In this document: positions 35,669-44,123 of the stretch, in pieces
How positions within the stretch are numbered: the first letter of the stretch is position 1
Layout: every line of letters begins with the position of its first letter
NCBI GenBank assembly: GCA_905215055.1
Contig: CAJMOH010000001.1
Span: forward strand, 1-64,000
DNA: 64,000 nt
Reading direction: 5' to 3'
From: an uncultured bacterium
Lineage (GTDB): Bacteria > Bacillota > Clostridia > Oscillospirales > Acutalibacteraceae
Program-made: the position numbers and the translations under genes
The notes under the pieces: generated by a model
Databases searched by the model: none
Told to the model about the DNA's origin: nothing
What the model saw: only the letters and a program-made list of their open reading frames with translations

Positions 35669-37570
35669 TTACTTTTGAAAATTCTTTTCACTCAACAAGC
35701 GCATAAACAGCCCGCCCTGAACCGTCCTGTTCTGAAACTCTCGATATTTTGCCTGCCAGGCGTCCTCTGTTTCGTACCAATCACCCAAAGGAACACGGTT
35801 GGGCATTGTGTCATAGGCGTCCCACAGAGTGGAAATCATGACTTCAAAATCCTCCTTGTTCATCATGGAGGCCACCCAAACCATCCAGTCGGACTTGGTA
35901 TAGGCCGCGCGGTTGTCCAGGGGCATTCCGTAGGGATTCAGGCGGGTAAGGTAGGATTTCAGCTCCTTGTCCCAGACACCCTGGGGAAAAACGCGCAGCC
36001 CCAGCAATTTGTCCCAGACCGCGTTATATTTCATGCTGAAGGTGCCGGGCCGGTCAAAGGCCAGCCGGTAGGTACCATCGCCGTTACCGGCCTTTTCCAC
36101 CCACTCCCGGGCCATGGAGCGCGCGGCCTCAATCCACCTCTCACCTTCCGCCTCTTCCCCCCGGCGGTGCAGCAGCCGGCCATATGCCGCCACTCCCAGA
36201 ATCGCCTTAATGGACAGGTTGCAGTTGTGCGCCAGGTGTCCGGCAAAGTCATCGGTGCAAAGCTGGTTTTCCGGGTCCAGACCATGCTGCCGCAAATACC
36301 CGGCCCAAGTGGTCAACAGCTCCCAGCTCTCGTTGACAAAGCTCATGTCTCCGCTGGCGGCGGTGGCAGCGGCAGTCATCAACAGCATATTCCCACATTC
36401 CTCCACGGGCATCTGGTCCTGGGGGTCTGTGCCTCTGGAATAGACCTGACCGTTTAACAGAGGAAACTGCCCCGCGTCATGGGGAGCAAAGTCAAAGGGC
36501 CAGGCATCGCTGGCAGCATAGCGGATCAAGGGCCGCATCATGCCAAATACCAGCCTTGGCTGGTAGCGCAAAAACAGGGGAATGGAAGGATAACTGACAT
36601 CCGCCGTGGCGGCGCATCCATTGGAGAAACATTCCTTGGAGACAAACAGCAGCCGGCCCTCTGGGTCCTCGCACAAAGCGTGGCCCCCAATTACCTGCCT
36701 GTAAGCCAGCAGCAGCAGCTGGGCATACCGCTCTCCCCCAGTGTGAACCGCCTCCTGCCACAGCTGGTTTGAGAAATCCTCACAGCGCCGGGCAAGCTCC
36801 TGATACTGAGCGAAGGCCGTTTCCAGAAGGCCAGACAGTGTTTCCCGTTCCTTCTTCCAATAGGGAGTCAAATTTTGGCCGAAATACTGAAGGGCGTAAA
36901 TTTCGTCATAGGCCAAGGCAAAAAGGGCCTCCCTTCCCTCCTCCAACGGGATCTGGGCCTGGATAAACACCCGGTCCTGCTTTTCCCCGGCGGCCACCGA
37001 TCCAGCAGGCTCCACTGCCAGGTACAGGCGGCCCCAGTCAATGCGCACATCGTCTCCCGAGCGGTTGAGCGGCTCTTGAATCCCGCTGCCGAGAGTGGCC
37101 GCTTCGTAGCCCCGGCCCACAGCCTTCCCTGTCTCTACCGGACACTGTCCCGGGAAATCCAGGCACAGGGCCTCGTCCGCGGACAAAACCGCCGTACACT
37201 CTGGCAGAGGCCGTCCATGCCGGCCCTCCGCCTTCAGGGTGATATAGGTGATGGGCCGGGCCAAAACCCGCAAATCCTCCAGCAAAAGCGGAGAGGTAAA
37301 CGTCACGGTCAGGCACACCTCTGGACTCTCCATCACATAGGTGGTGGAGCAGGCCTTCACCTCCACGGACTTCATTCGCATGGGCAGCGCCTCTGTCCGG
37401 CCCAGAAAGCCGTACTCTCTCCTCCCCACCTTCAAGATGCCGGTAAGGGGCTGCTCCGCCCCAGTCCAGTGACAGGTGGGGGTCCGGTTGGGAACATCGT
37501 CCATGGACCAAAGGCTGAAATAGGGCGTATGGGTCACAAGAGGAACCGCAGGATAACGAAGCTTTTTCAT
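35669..37570 (-). CDS. Glutaminase A-like family protein (DUF4965/DUF5127 type)
   Basis: 633 residues from the ATG at 37570 (AGGAAGGTGTTTCACG upstream). It opens with PAVPLVTHTPYFSLWS, the hallmark of this family. The C-terminal (alpha/alpha) barrel-like part carries NGCAATADVSYPSIPLFL, DFAPHDAGQFPLLNG, CTDDFAGHLAHN and NLSIKAILG. No signal peptide is visible, so it is probably cytoplasmic. Members are annotated as glutaminases from a fungal enzyme, but most bacterial ones are untested and the barrel suggests a carbohydrate substrate is equally possible. It stands alone, next to no pathway genes. Confidence 0.82.
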   Translation of the reverse strand: MKKLRYPAVPLVTHTPYFSLWSMDDVPNRTPTCHWTGAEQPLTGILKVGRREYGFLGRTEALPMRMKSVEVKACSTTYVMESPEVCLTVTFTSPLLLEDLRVLARPITYITLKAEGRHGRPLPECTAVLSADEALCLDFPGQCPVETGKAVGRGYEAATLGSGIQEPLNRSGDDVRIDWGRLYLAVEPAGSVAAGEKQDRVFIQAQIPLEEGREALFALAYDEIYALQYFGQNLTPYWKKERETLSGLLETAFAQYQELARRCEDFSNQLWQEAVHTGGERYAQLLLLAYRQVIGGHALCEDPEGRLLFVSKECFSNGCAATADVSYPSIPLFLRYQPRLVFGMMRPLIRYAASDAWPFDFAPHDAGQFPLLNGQVYSRGTDPQDQMPVEECGNMLLMTAAATAASGDMSFVNESWELLTTWAGYLRQHGLDPENQLCTDDFAGHLAHNCNLSIKAILGVAAYGRLLHRRGEEAEGERWIEAARSMAREWVEKAGNGDGTYRLAFDRPGTFSMKYNAVWDKLLGLRVFPQGVWDKELKSYLTRLNPYGMPLDNRAAYTKSDWMVWVASMMNKEDFEVMISTLWDAYDTMPNRVPLGDWYETEDAWQAKYREFQNRTVQGGLFMRLLSEKNFQK

Positions 37571-37863
37571 CGTGAAACACCTTCCTATTCTTCCTAGCTG
37601 CTTCATTGGGAATTATATCACGGAAACAGCCCACAAAAAAGAACATTTTTATGAACCACCTCTGAAATTTTCAAAAATCCGGCGGTTCCTCCAAGGCAAA
37701 AAAACTTGCCCTGAAAAAGTCCTTCCCGCACCCGCGTCATCCGCGGGAACGCTCCGCCTGAAAAGACGCCTGCCGCCCTGCTTTCGCAAAGCAAACAGCC
37801 GGACTTCTCCCAGGAAAAATCCGGCTGCTGTCTATTGGAATCCTTCGCTGATGAAAGCCGCCG
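37571..37863 (-). other. Intergenic stretch with a promoter hexamer and a hairpin
   Basis: On the minus strand a TATAAT (37617-37612) lies about 42 nt before the glutaminase-family gene; its -35 is poor. Nearer the P-type ATPase stop, CAGCCGGA/TCCGGCTG (about 37796-37828) forms a stem followed by a T-rich stretch, a probable terminator for the ATPase operon. Nothing else is recognised. Confidence 0.5.
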
Positions 37864-39978
37864 TCACACCGCGTCAGACCGGCCGGGGCAATTCCGGCCC
37901 TCCCCGGGCGTAAGCCGTGTCATGCTGTGAAGGCTGATCCCCAGCGTGGACAGGTTATGAAGCATTGCCGAGGCTGCCGGAGCCAAAGTGCCCAAGGCCC
38001 CTAAGGCGATCAAGGCGCCGTTAAAACCGATGACAAACCGGTAATTGGAATGAATGCGCTTCATCAGCTCCTGGGCGAGAACGCGAAGCCTTACCAACTC
38101 GAACAGGTTACCGGCGGCAATGGTGATGTCCGCGATCTCCCGGGCGATCGCCGCGCCGTCGCTGACGGCGATGCCCACGCTGGCGGCGGACAGGGCAGGA
38201 GAATCGTTGATGCCGTCCCCAATCATGACCACCGTGCGGCCCTGCTCCCGTTCCTCCTGGACAAATCGGGCCTTGTCCTCGGGCAGCACCTCCGAGCGGT
38301 ATTCATCCACCCCCACCTGGGCGGCGACGGCGGCGGCAGTACGGTCGCTGTCACCGGTGAGCATTACGATCCTTCCCACTCCCAGCCGGCGCAGAGCGGA
38401 CACCGCCTGGGCCGCTTCCTCCCGCAGCGGATCCGCGATGCAGATCACCGCGGCCAACACGCCGCCGATGGCCAGATACAGATGGCTGTATTGCCTGGGA
38501 AGTCCCTCGAAGGCGGGGCGGTCCTCCTCGGGGATGGCACAGCCCTCGTCCTCAAAGACAAAGTGGGCGCTGCCGATGACCACCCGCCGGCCCTCCACTG
38601 TGCTGGCAATGCCGTGAGCCACCAGGTATTCCACCTGAGAGTGCATTTCCTCGTGAGTCAGACCCCGAGCCTTCGCCGCCTGAACCACGGCGTTGGCCAT
38701 GGAATGGGGGAAATGCTCCTCCAGACAGGCCGCCAGGCGGAGCAGCTCCTTCTCGCTGCGTCCTCCAAAGGGAACCACCTGGGCCACCACCGGGTTGGCG
38801 TGGGTCAAGGTGCCGGTTTTGTCAAACACCAGGGTATCCGCCTGAGCCACAGCCTCCAGATATTTGCCGCCCTTCACAGTGATGTGAAACCGGCTGGCCT
38901 CCCCCATGGCCGACAGCACCGACAAGGGCATGGCCAGCTTTAGGGCGCAGGAAAAATCCACCATCAGCACGGAAAGCGCCCGGGTAATGTTTCGAGTGAG
39001 CAGATACACCAGCGCGCTGCCCGCCAAGGTGTAGGGAACCAGCCTGTCCGCCAAATTCGCCGCCCGGCTCTCCGCCGCGGACTTCAGCTTTTCCGACTGC
39101 TCAATCATGGCCACAATCTTGTCATAGCGGCTTCCCCCCGCTTGCTGAGTGACGGTGAGAACGCATTCGCCCTCCTCTACCACGGTGCCGGCGTAAACCC
39201 AGGCTCCAGGGCGTTTTGCCACAGGGATGGATTCTCCGGTGAGGGAGGCCTGGTTCACCATGACCTCTCCCTCCAAAATGGCGCCGTCCAGAGGGATCAT
39301 GCTGCCCACGCGAACTGCCACCTGATCCCCCGGCTGGACAGAGTGTAGGGGAACCAGCTCTTCACCGTCCTCTGTTTTCAGCCAAACCCGGTCGATATTC
39401 AGGGACATGCTGCGGGCCAGGTCGTCCACGGATTTTTTGTGGGTCCACTCCTCCAGCAGCTCCCCCAGGCCCAGCAGGAACATCACCGAGCTGGCGGTGG
39501 AAAAGTCCCGGCGGAGAAGGGACACGAAAATAGACACGCCGTCCAGCACCTCCACATGAAGCCGCCCCTTCAGCAAGCAGCCCAGCGCCCGAAACAGATA
39601 GGGCGCCGCCTTGACAATGGCGTAGGCTGCCCGCAGAGGCGCCGGAAAAAACAGGGAACGGACCGCCTTGCAAATCAACATTCCCACCAGCTTTTCCTCA
39701 TAGGCCCGGTTCAAGGCGCGGCTGCTGGGTACCTGACGAAGCTCTCCCAAAGCCCTGTCCTGGTAAGAAAAGGCGGACAACCGCTCCAGCAGAGCCTGCC
39801 GGCTGCCGGTATACTCAATCACGGCGCAGCGGGTGCGCTCGTGAACAGAGGCCCGCTCCACCTGGGGCAGACCCTGAAGCCAGGCCTCCAGCATATCGGC
39901 CTGCTCCAGCGTCATGCGGACCTGAGCCGCCTGGACGCGCATCCGTCCCCCGCATTCGTGTTTGATAGCAAATTTCAT
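37864..39978 (-). CDS. P1B-type heavy-metal-transporting ATPase, FezB-like
   Basis: 704 residues. An N-terminal HMA2-like domain opens with HECGGRMRVQ. Then come TGES (247-250), the membrane motif SCALKLAMP (343-351) in place of CPC, the phosphorylation site DKTGT (386-390) and GDGINDSPAL near 600. SCA-type P1B ATPases preceded by a DUF6110 protein occur in many Clostridia. The FezB ATPases of ferrosome loci belong to the P1B6 group and have an Arg-rich N-terminus. Iron is therefore the likely cargo, though Mn or Zn cannot be excluded. AGGAGG precedes the ATG. It is the last gene of the operon. Confidence 0.85.
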   Translation of the reverse strand: MKFAIKHECGGRMRVQAAQVRMTLEQADMLEAWLQGLPQVERASVHERTRCAVIEYTGSRQALLERLSAFSYQDRALGELRQVPSSRALNRAYEEKLVGMLICKAVRSLFFPAPLRAAYAIVKAAPYLFRALGCLLKGRLHVEVLDGVSIFVSLLRRDFSTASSVMFLLGLGELLEEWTHKKSVDDLARSMSLNIDRVWLKTEDGEELVPLHSVQPGDQVAVRVGSMIPLDGAILEGEVMVNQASLTGESIPVAKRPGAWVYAGTVVEEGECVLTVTQQAGGSRYDKIVAMIEQSEKLKSAAESRAANLADRLVPYTLAGSALVYLLTRNITRALSVLMVDFSCALKLAMPLSVLSAMGEASRFHITVKGGKYLEAVAQADTLVFDKTGTLTHANPVVAQVVPFGGRSEKELLRLAACLEEHFPHSMANAVVQAAKARGLTHEEMHSQVEYLVAHGIASTVEGRRVVIGSAHFVFEDEGCAIPEEDRPAFEGLPRQYSHLYLAIGGVLAAVICIADPLREEAAQAVSALRRLGVGRIVMLTGDSDRTAAAVAAQVGVDEYRSEVLPEDKARFVQEEREQGRTVVMIGDGINDSPALSAASVGIAVSDGAAIAREIADITIAAGNLFELVRLRVLAQELMKRIHSNYRFVIGFNGALIALGALGTLAPAASAMLHNLSTLGISLHSMTRLTPGEGRNCPGRSDAV

Positions 39979-39995
39979 AGTATCCTCCTAAGAAA

Positions 39996-40018
39996 GAGAA
40001 AAGCCGCCTTCCGGCGGC
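39996..40018 (-). terminator. Hairpin between the DUF6110 and ATPase genes
   Basis: GCCGCC-GGAA-GGCGGC followed by TTTTCTC on the minus strand, 18 nt before the ATPase start. It may be a leaky terminator that lowers ATPase relative to the small membrane protein. Confidence 0.55.
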
Positions 40019-40034
40019 CCTTCCTGGTTTTTCG

Positions 40035-40307
40035 TCAAGCGTCAGCGCTGGTGTCCGCTTCGGCGGCAGCTGCCTCCTCCGCTTGGGCGCGCTGCTCGTT
40101 GATCTCCTTGGCAGAGGCCAACACATCGGCAGCGTTTTCCTGCACAGAGGTCACTGTCTCCATGACAGAATCCTTCATCCGCAGCGCGGCGGCAGCGGCG
40201 TGGGTATAGGCTCTCTTGGCGTCCTTGCTGGACAGCAGCTTGAAGCCCGCGGAGCCAAACAGCACTCCTCCCGCAAACAGGGCCAGCCCTTTATATGCGT
40301 TTCTCAT
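40035..40307 (-). CDS. DUF6110-type small membrane protein, FezA-like
   Basis: 90 residues: one membrane helix at about 7-26 (GLALFAGGVLFGSAGFKLL), then SSKDAKRAYTHAAAAALRMKD and an amphipathic, charged, Ala/Glu-rich C-terminal tail. This matches the DUF6110 pattern seen directly before P1B ATPases in Clostridia. Ferrosome loci encode a comparable small membrane-associated protein (FezA). GGGAGGTGAAAACTCGCA precedes the ATG. It sits between a 26-codon gene and the ATPase gene in the same operon. Confidence 0.75.
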   Translation of the reverse strand: MRNAYKGLALFAGGVLFGSAGFKLLSSKDAKRAYTHAAAAALRMKDSVMETVTSVQENAADVLASAKEINEQRAQAEEAAAAEADTSADA

Positions 40308-40327
40308 TGCGAGTTTTCACCTCCCAG

Positions 40328-40408
40328 TCAGCGATGGCGGTACCCGGTGACAATAGCCATAACCATGCAGAGCACGGCGCCCCAGGCCCAAAAACGATGG
40401 TGTTTCAT
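40328..40408 (-). CDS. 26-residue membrane peptide
   Basis: An ATG with GGAGGGATCCCGC upstream opens 26 codons: MKHHRFWAW, then a hydrophobic stretch GAVLCMVMAIV, ending TGYRHR. His/Arg-rich ends around a single short membrane helix and correct spacing on both sides (38 nt after the AraC gene, 20 nt before the DUF6110 gene) argue that it is a real gene. I recall similar short FWAW...TGYK peptides in clostridial fez-like loci. Its function is unknown; it is too short for routine gene callers. Confidence 0.6.
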   Translation of the reverse strand: MKHHRFWAWGAVLCMVMAIVTGYRHR

Positions 40409-40446
40409 GCGGGATCCCTCCTTCCCTGCATTGAGCACAACAGTTA

Positions 40447-41376
40447 TTATACCCCGCCGTCCCTGTGGGTTTCGCCTGGATTTGGACGGGATTCTACGGA
40501 AACGGACATTTTTTTCGAAGCTCTCCGGTACTGGGCCGGGGTCATTTGATAACGGGCCTTGAAGGCCACGCTGAACTGGCTGGCGCTGCTATACCCTACC
40601 GACGCCGCCACCTGCACCACCGTTTGACCGGTAGAAGCCAGCAGGCGCGCCCCCTCCTCCATGCGGCGTTCCAGCAGGTACTGATGAAGGGGCATCCCAT
40701 ACAGCTGGCGGAAACAGGCCTTCAGCGCCGTCCCAGAGACCCGAAACCTCCTGGACAGCCCCGCAATGGTCAGCCGCTGGTCCAGATGTCCCAGCATATA
40801 GTCGTGAACCTCTTGGACAGCTTGCCGCTGGTGTTTGTCGTAATATTCGCCGCCTGGGGAACGAGGGCGGCTTTTGCCGCCGGCGTGGAGCAAATAGAGC
40901 AGCTCCACAGACTTGATCACACAGTAATCCCCCTTCCGCTGAGAGGGCAGCTGGTCCAGGGCGCTGAAAAACGTCTCCATCCAAAAGCCCGCGTCTATGA
41001 CGGCGCACCCATGAGGGGAATCCGGTGGGAAATTACGCAGGCCAGGGCACAGAGTTTTCAGCGCGGCAAGAGCGGCCTGCTCTTCCCCGGACACCAGCAC
41101 CCCTTGAAACCTCTCTGGATAGAATTGACAGAAGCACTCTCCTGCCCTGCCGGGAAGGAAGAAGGCTTTTCCCGGCTCCAGCATCCACTGACAGCCTGGG
41201 GAAAAATGAGCCGCCACCCTTCCCCGGCGGCAGAACAACACCTCCAGGCAGCCCTTCTTCGGAACGGCGGAAAACCTGGCCTCCTTTGGGACGCCGTCCA
41301 CCATCCACACCCTGGCCCTGTCCGTTGAAAGTGGAAAGCCCGAGACGCCGGCATTCTCCAGCAGCTCTTCCAGCAT
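40447..41376 (-). CDS. AraC-family regulator of the fez-like operon
   Basis: 309 residues with an N-terminal cupin-like sensing part and a C-terminal double HTH (LTIAGLSRRFRVSGTALKACF, TVVQVAASVGYSSASQFSVAF, MTPAQYRR). Clostridial AraC proteins near iron genes often have this shape. It is the first gene of the operon (26-residue peptide, DUF6110 protein and ATPase follow). AAGGGGGTGG precedes the ATG. Two TTAG-N6-CTAA boxes upstream suggest that a metal-dependent repressor controls it. Confidence 0.85.
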   Translation of the reverse strand: MLEELLENAGVSGFPLSTDRARVWMVDGVPKEARFSAVPKKGCLEVLFCRRGRVAAHFSPGCQWMLEPGKAFFLPGRAGECFCQFYPERFQGVLVSGEEQAALAALKTLCPGLRNFPPDSPHGCAVIDAGFWMETFFSALDQLPSQRKGDYCVIKSVELLYLLHAGGKSRPRSPGGEYYDKHQRQAVQEVHDYMLGHLDQRLTIAGLSRRFRVSGTALKACFRQLYGMPLHQYLLERRMEEGARLLASTGQTVVQVAASVGYSSASQFSVAFKARYQMTPAQYRRASKKMSVSVESRPNPGETHRDGGV

Positions 41377-41394
41377 GGTTCCACCCCCTTGAAG

Positions 41395-41408
41395 TTAGAG
41401 ATAACTAA
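41395..41408 (-). promoter_or_regulatory. TTAG-N6-CTAA box, leader of the AraC/fez-like operon
   Basis: TTAGagataaCTAA just upstream of the ribosome site of the AraC gene. It is the second copy at this promoter and has the same palindrome as at 6781, 42257 and 49939. Confidence 0.55.
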
Positions 41409-41454
41409 TTCAGCTTTGCAAAAAACGCGCCCTTTCCCAGAGGGGCGCCGCTTG

Positions 41455-41502
41455 TTAGTTTTTTCTAACCACTATCATACCACCTTTTTCCCGGTTTCTC
41501 AA
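41455..41502 (-). promoter_or_regulatory. Promoter and TTAG-N6-CTAA operator of the fez-like operon
   Basis: Minus strand TTGAGA (41502-41497), 17 nt, TATGAT (41479-41474). The palindrome TTAGttttttCTAA (41455-41468) covers the expected transcription start, the same geometry as at the ECF and enolase promoters. Confidence 0.7.
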
Positions 41503-41551
41503 GTGGAAATTTGCCAGAAGGGAAGCTTTCGCCAGAGCTGAGCCGCACCCC

Positions 41552-41606
41552 TTGACAGACAGGCATGGGTCTGCTATACTATAACAGCGTTATATAACAT
41601 TGCTAT
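41552..41606 (+). promoter_or_regulatory. tetR promoter with operator
   Basis: TTGACA (41552-41557), 17 nt, TATACT (41575-41580). An imperfect palindrome TATAACAGCGTTA / TAACATTGCTATA (about 41579-41606) covers the start of transcription, so the TetR protein probably represses itself. Confidence 0.7.
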
Positions 41607-41620
41607 ATAGGAGATTCACT

Positions 41621-42232
41621 ATGGCCGCAGCATCAACCCTGGAGCGAATTCATCAGGCCGCCCGGAAGGAATTTCGGGAACGGGGCTTTCGCTCCGCTTC
41701 GTTGCGAAGCATTGTAAAGTCCGTGGGGATGACCACCGGCGCCTTTTATGGCTATTACAAAAGCAAGGAGGAACTTTTCGCCGCTCTGGTAGAGGAACAC
41801 TACCGCTATCTTTTGGACCGGTTCCGCCAGGCGCAGGAGGAGTTTGCCCACCTGCCTTTGGAGCGGCAGCCAGAGGTGTTAGGCGACATATCCGGCCTGT
41901 GCATGTTTGACATGCTTCACTACGCCTATCATCATTTAGAGGACTGCCAGCTGCTTTTGTGCGGGGCGGAGGGAACCAGGTTTGCCGGCTTGATCGACGA
42001 GATGGTGGAAATTGAGATAAACGCCACCCACGCCTATCAATCTGTGCTGCGGGAGCTGGGCCGGCCTTCCCCCGAAATTGACCTGCGGCTGGAGCATATT
42101 TTGATTACGGGGATGTTTCACACCTTTTTTGAACTGATTATCCACCAAATGCCTCTTCCCGACGCGGAAAACTATCTGCGGGAAATGCGGGCCTTTTACA
42201 CGGCTGGATGGATGAAAATTATGGGGCAGTAA
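41621..42232 (+). CDS. TetR-family transcriptional regulator
   Basis: 203 residues; the N-terminal HTH (RIHQAARKEFRERGFRSASLRSIVKSVGMTTGAFYGYYKSKEEL, shown in part) is clear, and the ligand-binding C-terminus is unassigned. The ATG at 41621 has AGGAG 8 nt upstream. A two-gene ABC exporter operon follows in the same direction, a common pairing in which TetR senses the exported compound. A weak hairpin (GGGCA/TGCCC) with a T-run ends the gene near 42247, and a separate box at 42257 suggests the exporter is also under metal control. Confidence 0.88.
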   Translation: MAAASTLERIHQAARKEFRERGFRSASLRSIVKSVGMTTGAFYGYYKSKEELFAALVEEHYRYLLDRFRQAQEEFAHLPLERQPEVLGDISGLCMFDMLHYAYHHLEDCQLLLCGAEGTRFAGLIDEMVEIEINATHAYQSVLRELGRPSPEIDLRLEHILITGMFHTFFELIIHQMPLPDAENYLREMRAFYTAGWMKIMGQ

Positions 42233-42256
42233 TGCCCTATCTTTTTCTCCCGGTGG

Positions 42257-42270
42257 TTAGTTTTAACTAA
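42257..42270 (+). promoter_or_regulatory. TTAG-N6-CTAA box upstream of the ABC exporter operon
   Basis: TTAGttttaaCTAA, 75 nt before the TTG start of the first exporter gene. No strong -35/-10 pair could be picked here; the box is identical in form to those at the ECF, fez-like and enolase promoters. Confidence 0.6.
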
Positions 42271-42344
42271 TTGCATCTTACTGCCGCCCCTTCTGGGAAC
42301 TTCCATTTCAATACAAAACTGCAAGGACAAAGGAGGAAGTCATT

Positions 42345-44123
42345 TTGAAGAAGCAATCCAATCTATCCCGCCTGATGGGGTACGCGGGCAGGCGCAGATA
42401 CCTGACCTATGCGTCCTGGGTGCTGTCCGCTGTCAGCGCGCTGATCGCCCTGGTTCCCTATTGGTACATTTGGCGGATTATTCAGGAGGTGCTGGCCGCG
42501 GCCCCAGATTTTCAGCGGGCTGCGGGACTGGTGCGCAACGGCTGGATGGCGGTGCTTTTCGCGGTGATCGCGGTGCTGGTGTACATTGCCGGGCTGATGT
42601 GCTCTCACATGGGAGCGTTTCGAGTGGCCACCAATCTGCGGATCGCGGCTATGGAGCATCTTGTAAAGCTGCCTCTGGGAGCCGTGGAAGCCTTTGGCAG
42701 CGGCAAGCTGCGGAAGATCGTCAACGAATCCAGCGGGGCAACGGAAACCTATTTGGCTCATCAGCTTCCGGACCGGGCGGGAGCCATTGCCACCCCCTGC
42801 GGCCTGCTGGCCCTGCTGCTTGTCTTTGACTGGCGGCTGGGACTTTTAAGCCTGGTTCCTGTGCTGCTGGGATTTCTCATCATGATGGCCATGACCGGCT
42901 CCCGGATGCAGCAGAAAATGAAGGAGTACCAAAACGCCCTGGAGGACATGTCCAACCAGGCGGTGGAGTATGTGCGGGGAATTCCCGTTGTAAAGACCTT
43001 TGGGCAAACCATTTTCTCCTTTAAAAAATTCAAGGGCTCCATTGACCAATATCAAAAATGGGTTATCGCCTACACCAAGGAGCTTCGCACGCCCATGATG
43101 TGCTATACCGCCGCCATCAACGGTGTATTTGTGTTTCTGACTGCCGGGGCGCTGCTGTTCACCCGTGACGGCGTGACCTCTGAATTTCTGCTGAATCTGC
43201 TGTTTTACATCATCATCACCCCCATCATCTCGGTAACGCTGACCAGGATCATGTTTCAAAGCGAAAACGCCATGATTGTGGACGACGCTCTCCAGCGGAT
43301 TGACAGCGTGCTAAGCCTCTCTCCTCTGGAGGAAGCCTCCCGGCCCCGCTATCCTCGGGACGGCTCCATCGCTCTGTCCCATGTACGCTTCAGCTACGAC
43401 GGACAGAAGGACGTGCTGAAGGACATTTCCCTGACCGTCCCCGCTGGGCAGACCGTGGCTTTTGTGGGACCGTCCGGCGGCGGGAAAACCACCCTGGCCA
43501 ACGTGATCGCCCGGTTCTTTGATCCTCAAGGCGGCAGCGTTTTCATTGGCGGCGTGGATGTGAAATCCATCCCTAAGGCGGAGCTGATGAACACCATCTC
43601 CTTTGTGTTTCAACACAGCCGGCTGATTAAGACCTCCATCCTGGAAAATGTACGCATGGGAAAGCCCGGCGCCACCCGGGAGGAGGTGCTGGAAGCTCTG
43701 GAAAACGCCCAGTGCGCCGACATTTTGGAAAAACTGCCTCAGGGAGTGGACACGGTAATTGGGGCAAAAGGCGTGTACCTTTCCGGAGGGGAGCAGCAGC
43801 GCATTGCCATTGCCCGGGTCATGCTGAAGAACGCCCCCATTCTGATTTTGGACGAGGCCACCGCCTTCGCGGACCCAGACAACGAGGCCAAGGTACAGGC
43901 CGCCTTCTCCCGGCTGTCTCAGGGAAAAACCGTCATTATGATTGCCCACCGGCTGTCCACCGTGGCCAATGTGGACCGGATTTACGTCATTCAGGACGGA
44001 CGGCTCGCGGAGAGCGGCACCAGCGGGGAGCTGCTGGCCAGAAACGGGCTGTTCCGCAGCATGTGGGAAAACTATCAAACCTCTGTTCAGTGGAAGGTGG
44101 AAAAGGAGGCGCAAGGCGTATGA
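42345..44123 (+). CDS. ABC exporter half-transporter, subunit 1
   Basis: 592 residues: six membrane segments (about 15-310), then the ATPase with GPSGGGKTT, LSGGEQQRIAIAR, ILILDEATAFAD and AHRLST. It starts with TTG (AAGGAGGAAGTCATT upstream) and overlaps the next gene (ATGA). The membrane part (VEYVRGIPVVKTF) resembles YbtP/IrtA-type half-transporters, as does the second half of the fused gene at 2168-5440. With the metal-type box upstream, a role in iron-chelate or peptide transport is plausible; no substrate can be named. Confidence 0.85.
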   Translation: MKKQSNLSRLMGYAGRRRYLTYASWVLSAVSALIALVPYWYIWRIIQEVLAAAPDFQRAAGLVRNGWMAVLFAVIAVLVYIAGLMCSHMGAFRVATNLRIAAMEHLVKLPLGAVEAFGSGKLRKIVNESSGATETYLAHQLPDRAGAIATPCGLLALLLVFDWRLGLLSLVPVLLGFLIMMAMTGSRMQQKMKEYQNALEDMSNQAVEYVRGIPVVKTFGQTIFSFKKFKGSIDQYQKWVIAYTKELRTPMMCYTAAINGVFVFLTAGALLFTRDGVTSEFLLNLLFYIIITPIISVTLTRIMFQSENAMIVDDALQRIDSVLSLSPLEEASRPRYPRDGSIALSHVRFSYDGQKDVLKDISLTVPAGQTVAFVGPSGGGKTTLANVIARFFDPQGGSVFIGGVDVKSIPKAELMNTISFVFQHSRLIKTSILENVRMGKPGATREEVLEALENAQCADILEKLPQGVDTVIGAKGVYLSGGEQQRIAIARVMLKNAPILILDEATAFADPDNEAKVQAAFSRLSQGKTVIMIAHRLSTVANVDRIYVIQDGRLAESGTSGELLARNGLFRSMWENYQTSVQWKVEKEAQGV

